Below, piece after piece: positions 62,243 to 64,000 of a stretch of 64,000 nt of DNA. The notes below the pieces were generated by a model. That model made no database searches. It had not been told where the DNA came from and worked only from the letters and a program-made list of their open reading frames with translations. How positions within the stretch are numbered: the first letter of the stretch is position 1; the number at the start of each line of letters is the position of its first letter. This DNA comes from Capsulimonadaceae bacterium (lineage in GTDB: Bacteria; Armatimonadota; Armatimonadia; Armatimonadales; Capsulimonadaceae), in NCBI GenBank assembly GCA_031292625.1, contig JARLGU010000019.1, positions 1 through 64,000 of the forward strand, written 5' to 3'. The position numbers were made by a program, and so were the translations under genes.

Positions 62243-64000
62243 CTATGTCGACGCAATGAGCCCCTGCATGCGCGCGCGCAGCCTGGTATGCCGTTCAGCC
62301 TGCTTATCGTTGCGAACGGCGATCGAAAGCGCACGCTTGTTGCCGACAACCACGGCATACCGTTTCGCGCGGGTAATTGCGGTATACAGCAAATTGCGCT
62401 GGAGAAGCGCATAGTGCTGAGTGTGCAGCACGATAACGGCGACGGAAAATTCGCTGCCCTGTGATTTATGAATCGTCAAGGCGTATGCCAGCGAGAGCTC
62501 GTCAAGATCCGAGAACTCGTAAACGACATCCTGCTCCGCCATGCGGACAAGCACCGTGGCCGCTTCCGCATCAATCCCGGCGATCACGCCGATCTCGCCG
62601 TTAAAAACGCCCTTGTCATAATTGTTGCGCATCTGGATAACGCGATCGCCAAGGCGGAAGATCCGGGCCGAGCGCGAAACTTCAGGCCTGCCGGGCAACG
62701 GCGGATTGAGCGTTTGTTGCAGAAGCGCGTTCAGATTAATCGCGCCCGCCGCGCCCTTTTGCATCGGAACGAGCACCTGAATGTCCGCTGGATCGTGGCC
62801 GCGACGAGGCAAGCTCCGCGCGACGACGGCGACGGCTTTCGCCGCCGCGTCCTCCGCCTCATCAGCCTGCACAAACACAAAGTCGCGATCGGGTTCCCTC
62901 GGCGACGGCAAGTCCGGCATCCGGCCCTGGTTCACCGCATGGGCATTCGTGATAATCGTACTCAGCGCCGCCTGACGAAATACCTGCGTGAGCCGGGCGA
63001 CCGGCGCTACGCCGCTGTCAATGATATCGCAAAGCACGTTGCCGGGACCTACGCTCGGAAGCTGGTCGACGTCGCCGACAAGGATAAGCTGCGTGTCTTC
63101 GGCCAGAGCGCGCACGACGGCGTTGGCAAGGACCATGTCGAGCATCGATGCCTCGTCGACAATCAGCACATCGCATTCGAGCGTGTTTTCCGCGCCAAAC
63201 CGAAACGCGCGCGAAGCCGGATCGTACACCAACATGCGGTGAATGGTCGTCGCGGGCGCACCCGCCGCTTCGGAAAGCCTCTTTGCGGCCCGGCCAGTCG
63301 GCGACGCCAGCAGAACACGCTTTTCGAGCGCGTGCAGCGCCGCGACCAGAATGCGGGTTGTTGTGGTTTTTCCCGTGCCGGGTCCGCCGGTCAACACGCT
63401 CACCCGCGACGTCACGCATTTGGAAACCGCGGCCGCCTGCTCGCCGGAGAGCGCGACGCCTTGCCGTGCAACAAGTTCGGCAATCCACTTGCTCAGTTCG
63501 ACATCGCTCATGCCGACGGATACGGGTCGAGCTGACATGCGCTTTAAGCGGCCTGCAAGGTGGGTCTCAATCGTGTGCAAGACAGGCGTATAGATCGCCT
63601 CTTCCTCGACGCCGAAAAGGGAAATCCGCTCGCTAACCAACTGTTCACGCTCGACGAGCTTGTCGAGACATTCGTCAATCGCGGTCGCACCGAGGATCTC
63701 GCCGGCAGCCGCCGCAAGCTCGTCGCGAGTAAGGAACGCATTTCCGCCGGTCTCGACGGTCTGGTTCATCACATAGATAAGCCCAGCCTCGATCCGGCGA
63801 GGATCGTCTTTCGCGAAACCGAGGTTGCCGGCAATTTGATCGGCGCTCTTGAAGCCGATCCCCCAAATGTCGGTAGCGAGTTGATAAGGGTTGCGCTCGA
63901 CAATGGCGATGGAGTCCGTGCCGTAGGTCTTGTAGATCTTCACTGCGTACGCAGGCGATACGCCGTGAGATTGCAGAAAGAGCATCACGTTGCGGATCTC
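62243..64000 (-). CDS. recD2: RecD2-type 5'-3' DNA helicase, N-terminus outside the window
   Basis: 585 residues of a RecD2/RecD-like SF1 helicase. The helix-hairpin-helix part MLFLQSHGVSPAYAVKIYKTYGTDSIAIVERNPYQLATDIWGIGFKSADQIA is typical of RecD2. Helicase motifs are Walker A VLTGGPGTGKTTTT, Walker B LIVDEASMLD, motif III ILVGDVDQLPSVGPGNVL, and YALTIHKSQGSEF with LLYTAITRAKR. Acts in recombination/repair without RecBC. The open frame continues past the window end. 71 bp separate its stop from the steA-like gene. Confidence 0.93.
   Translation of the reverse strand, partial: EIRNVMLFLQSHGVSPAYAVKIYKTYGTDSIAIVERNPYQLATDIWGIGFKSADQIAGNLGFAKDDPRRIEAGLIYVMNQTVETGGNAFLTRDELAAAAGEILGATAIDECLDKLVEREQLVSERISLFGVEEEAIYTPVLHTIETHLAGRLKRMSARPVSVGMSDVELSKWIAELVARQGVALSGEQAAAVSKCVTSRVSVLTGGPGTGKTTTTRILVAALHALEKRVLLASPTGRAAKRLSEAAGAPATTIHRMLVYDPASRAFRFGAENTLECDVLIVDEASMLDMVLANAVVRALAEDTQLILVGDVDQLPSVGPGNVLCDIIDSGVAPVARLTQVFRQAALSTIITNAHAVNQGRMPDLPSPREPDRDFVFVQADEAEDAAAKAVAVVARSLPRRGHDPADIQVLVPMQKGAAGAINLNALLQQTLNPPLPGRPEVSRSARIFRLGDRVIQMRNNYDKGVFNGEIGVIAGIDAEAATVLVRMAEQDVVYEFSDLDELSLAYALTIHKSQGSEFSVAVIVLHTQHYALLQRNLLYTAITRAKRYAVVVGNKRALSIAVRNDKQAERHTRLRARMQGLIAST

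Noticed and set aside
60837-63535. Long plus-strand frames (391 and 355 codons)
   Set aside because: Antisense to the SteA-like and RecD2 genes; Arg-rich shadow composition.
1-64000. CRISPR array, complete insertion sequence, prophage or integrase
   Set aside because: No regularly spaced repeats, no transposase or integrase reading frames and no phage genes were seen; the only repeats are R1-R3 and gene duplications.

Overview
The window looks like a chromosomal segment of a GC-rich, diderm, chemotactic bacterium, probably from Armatimonadota (Capsulimonas-like). This is inference. It rests on seven DUF1559-type pseudopilins (FTLIELLV N-terminus, C-terminal HSGG...DGHVKW), on LacI/GntR regulators paired with secreted glycosidases, on a DUF6785-like membrane protein, and on a SteA/MctB-like gene pair. 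RND and TolC-type proteins show an outer membrane.

Layout. 1-400: start of tuf with tRNA-Thr(GGT) upstream, one minus-strand unit behind a sigma70-like promoter. 700-20,700: locus A. A GntR/LacI hybrid regulator plus an SGNH hydrolase (minus) diverge from a long plus-strand operon: four tandem pseudopilins, three Tat-exported GH35/GH42-like proteins, a large membrane protein, a dehydrogenase, a hydroxypyruvate-isomerase-like protein and two GH38 alpha-mannosidase-like enzymes, closed by a strong hairpin. Both divergent promoters carry the same motif, TTGGTCC-N4-TGGTACA, just behind the -10. 20,800-28,140: a tripartite RND efflux operon whose adaptor carries two copied metal-binding-type modules. 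28,500-36,770: four methyl-accepting chemotaxis proteins in a row. 36,800-41,480: YraN nuclease and a compact cluster of six uncharacterised, mostly membrane, proteins. 41,500-56,820: three minus-strand operons (B, C, D), each regulator, then DUF1559 pseudopilin, then secreted glycosidase (GH42-like, GH51-like, GH5-like). Each starts at a near-consensus sigma70 promoter with a 17-bp spacer. C and D share an almost identical 21-bp inverted repeat over the -35 box. A dispersed repeat ending in a perfect palindrome, CGTGCTTAAGCACG, lies at the 3' end of all three. 56,900-64,000: a small lipoprotein, OsmC, and a minus-strand group recD2, steA-like, mctB/steB-like, GT2 and FHA protein.

How it fits together. 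The dominant theme is regulated glycan use: sensor-regulators of the sugar-binding-protein type control surface pseudopilins together with secreted glycosidases. Four independent copies of this architecture in 56 kb, with shared cis-elements, are the most notable signal. Start codons were chosen from visible ribosome-binding sites, signal peptides and promoter positions, so several genes start downstream of the longest open frame.
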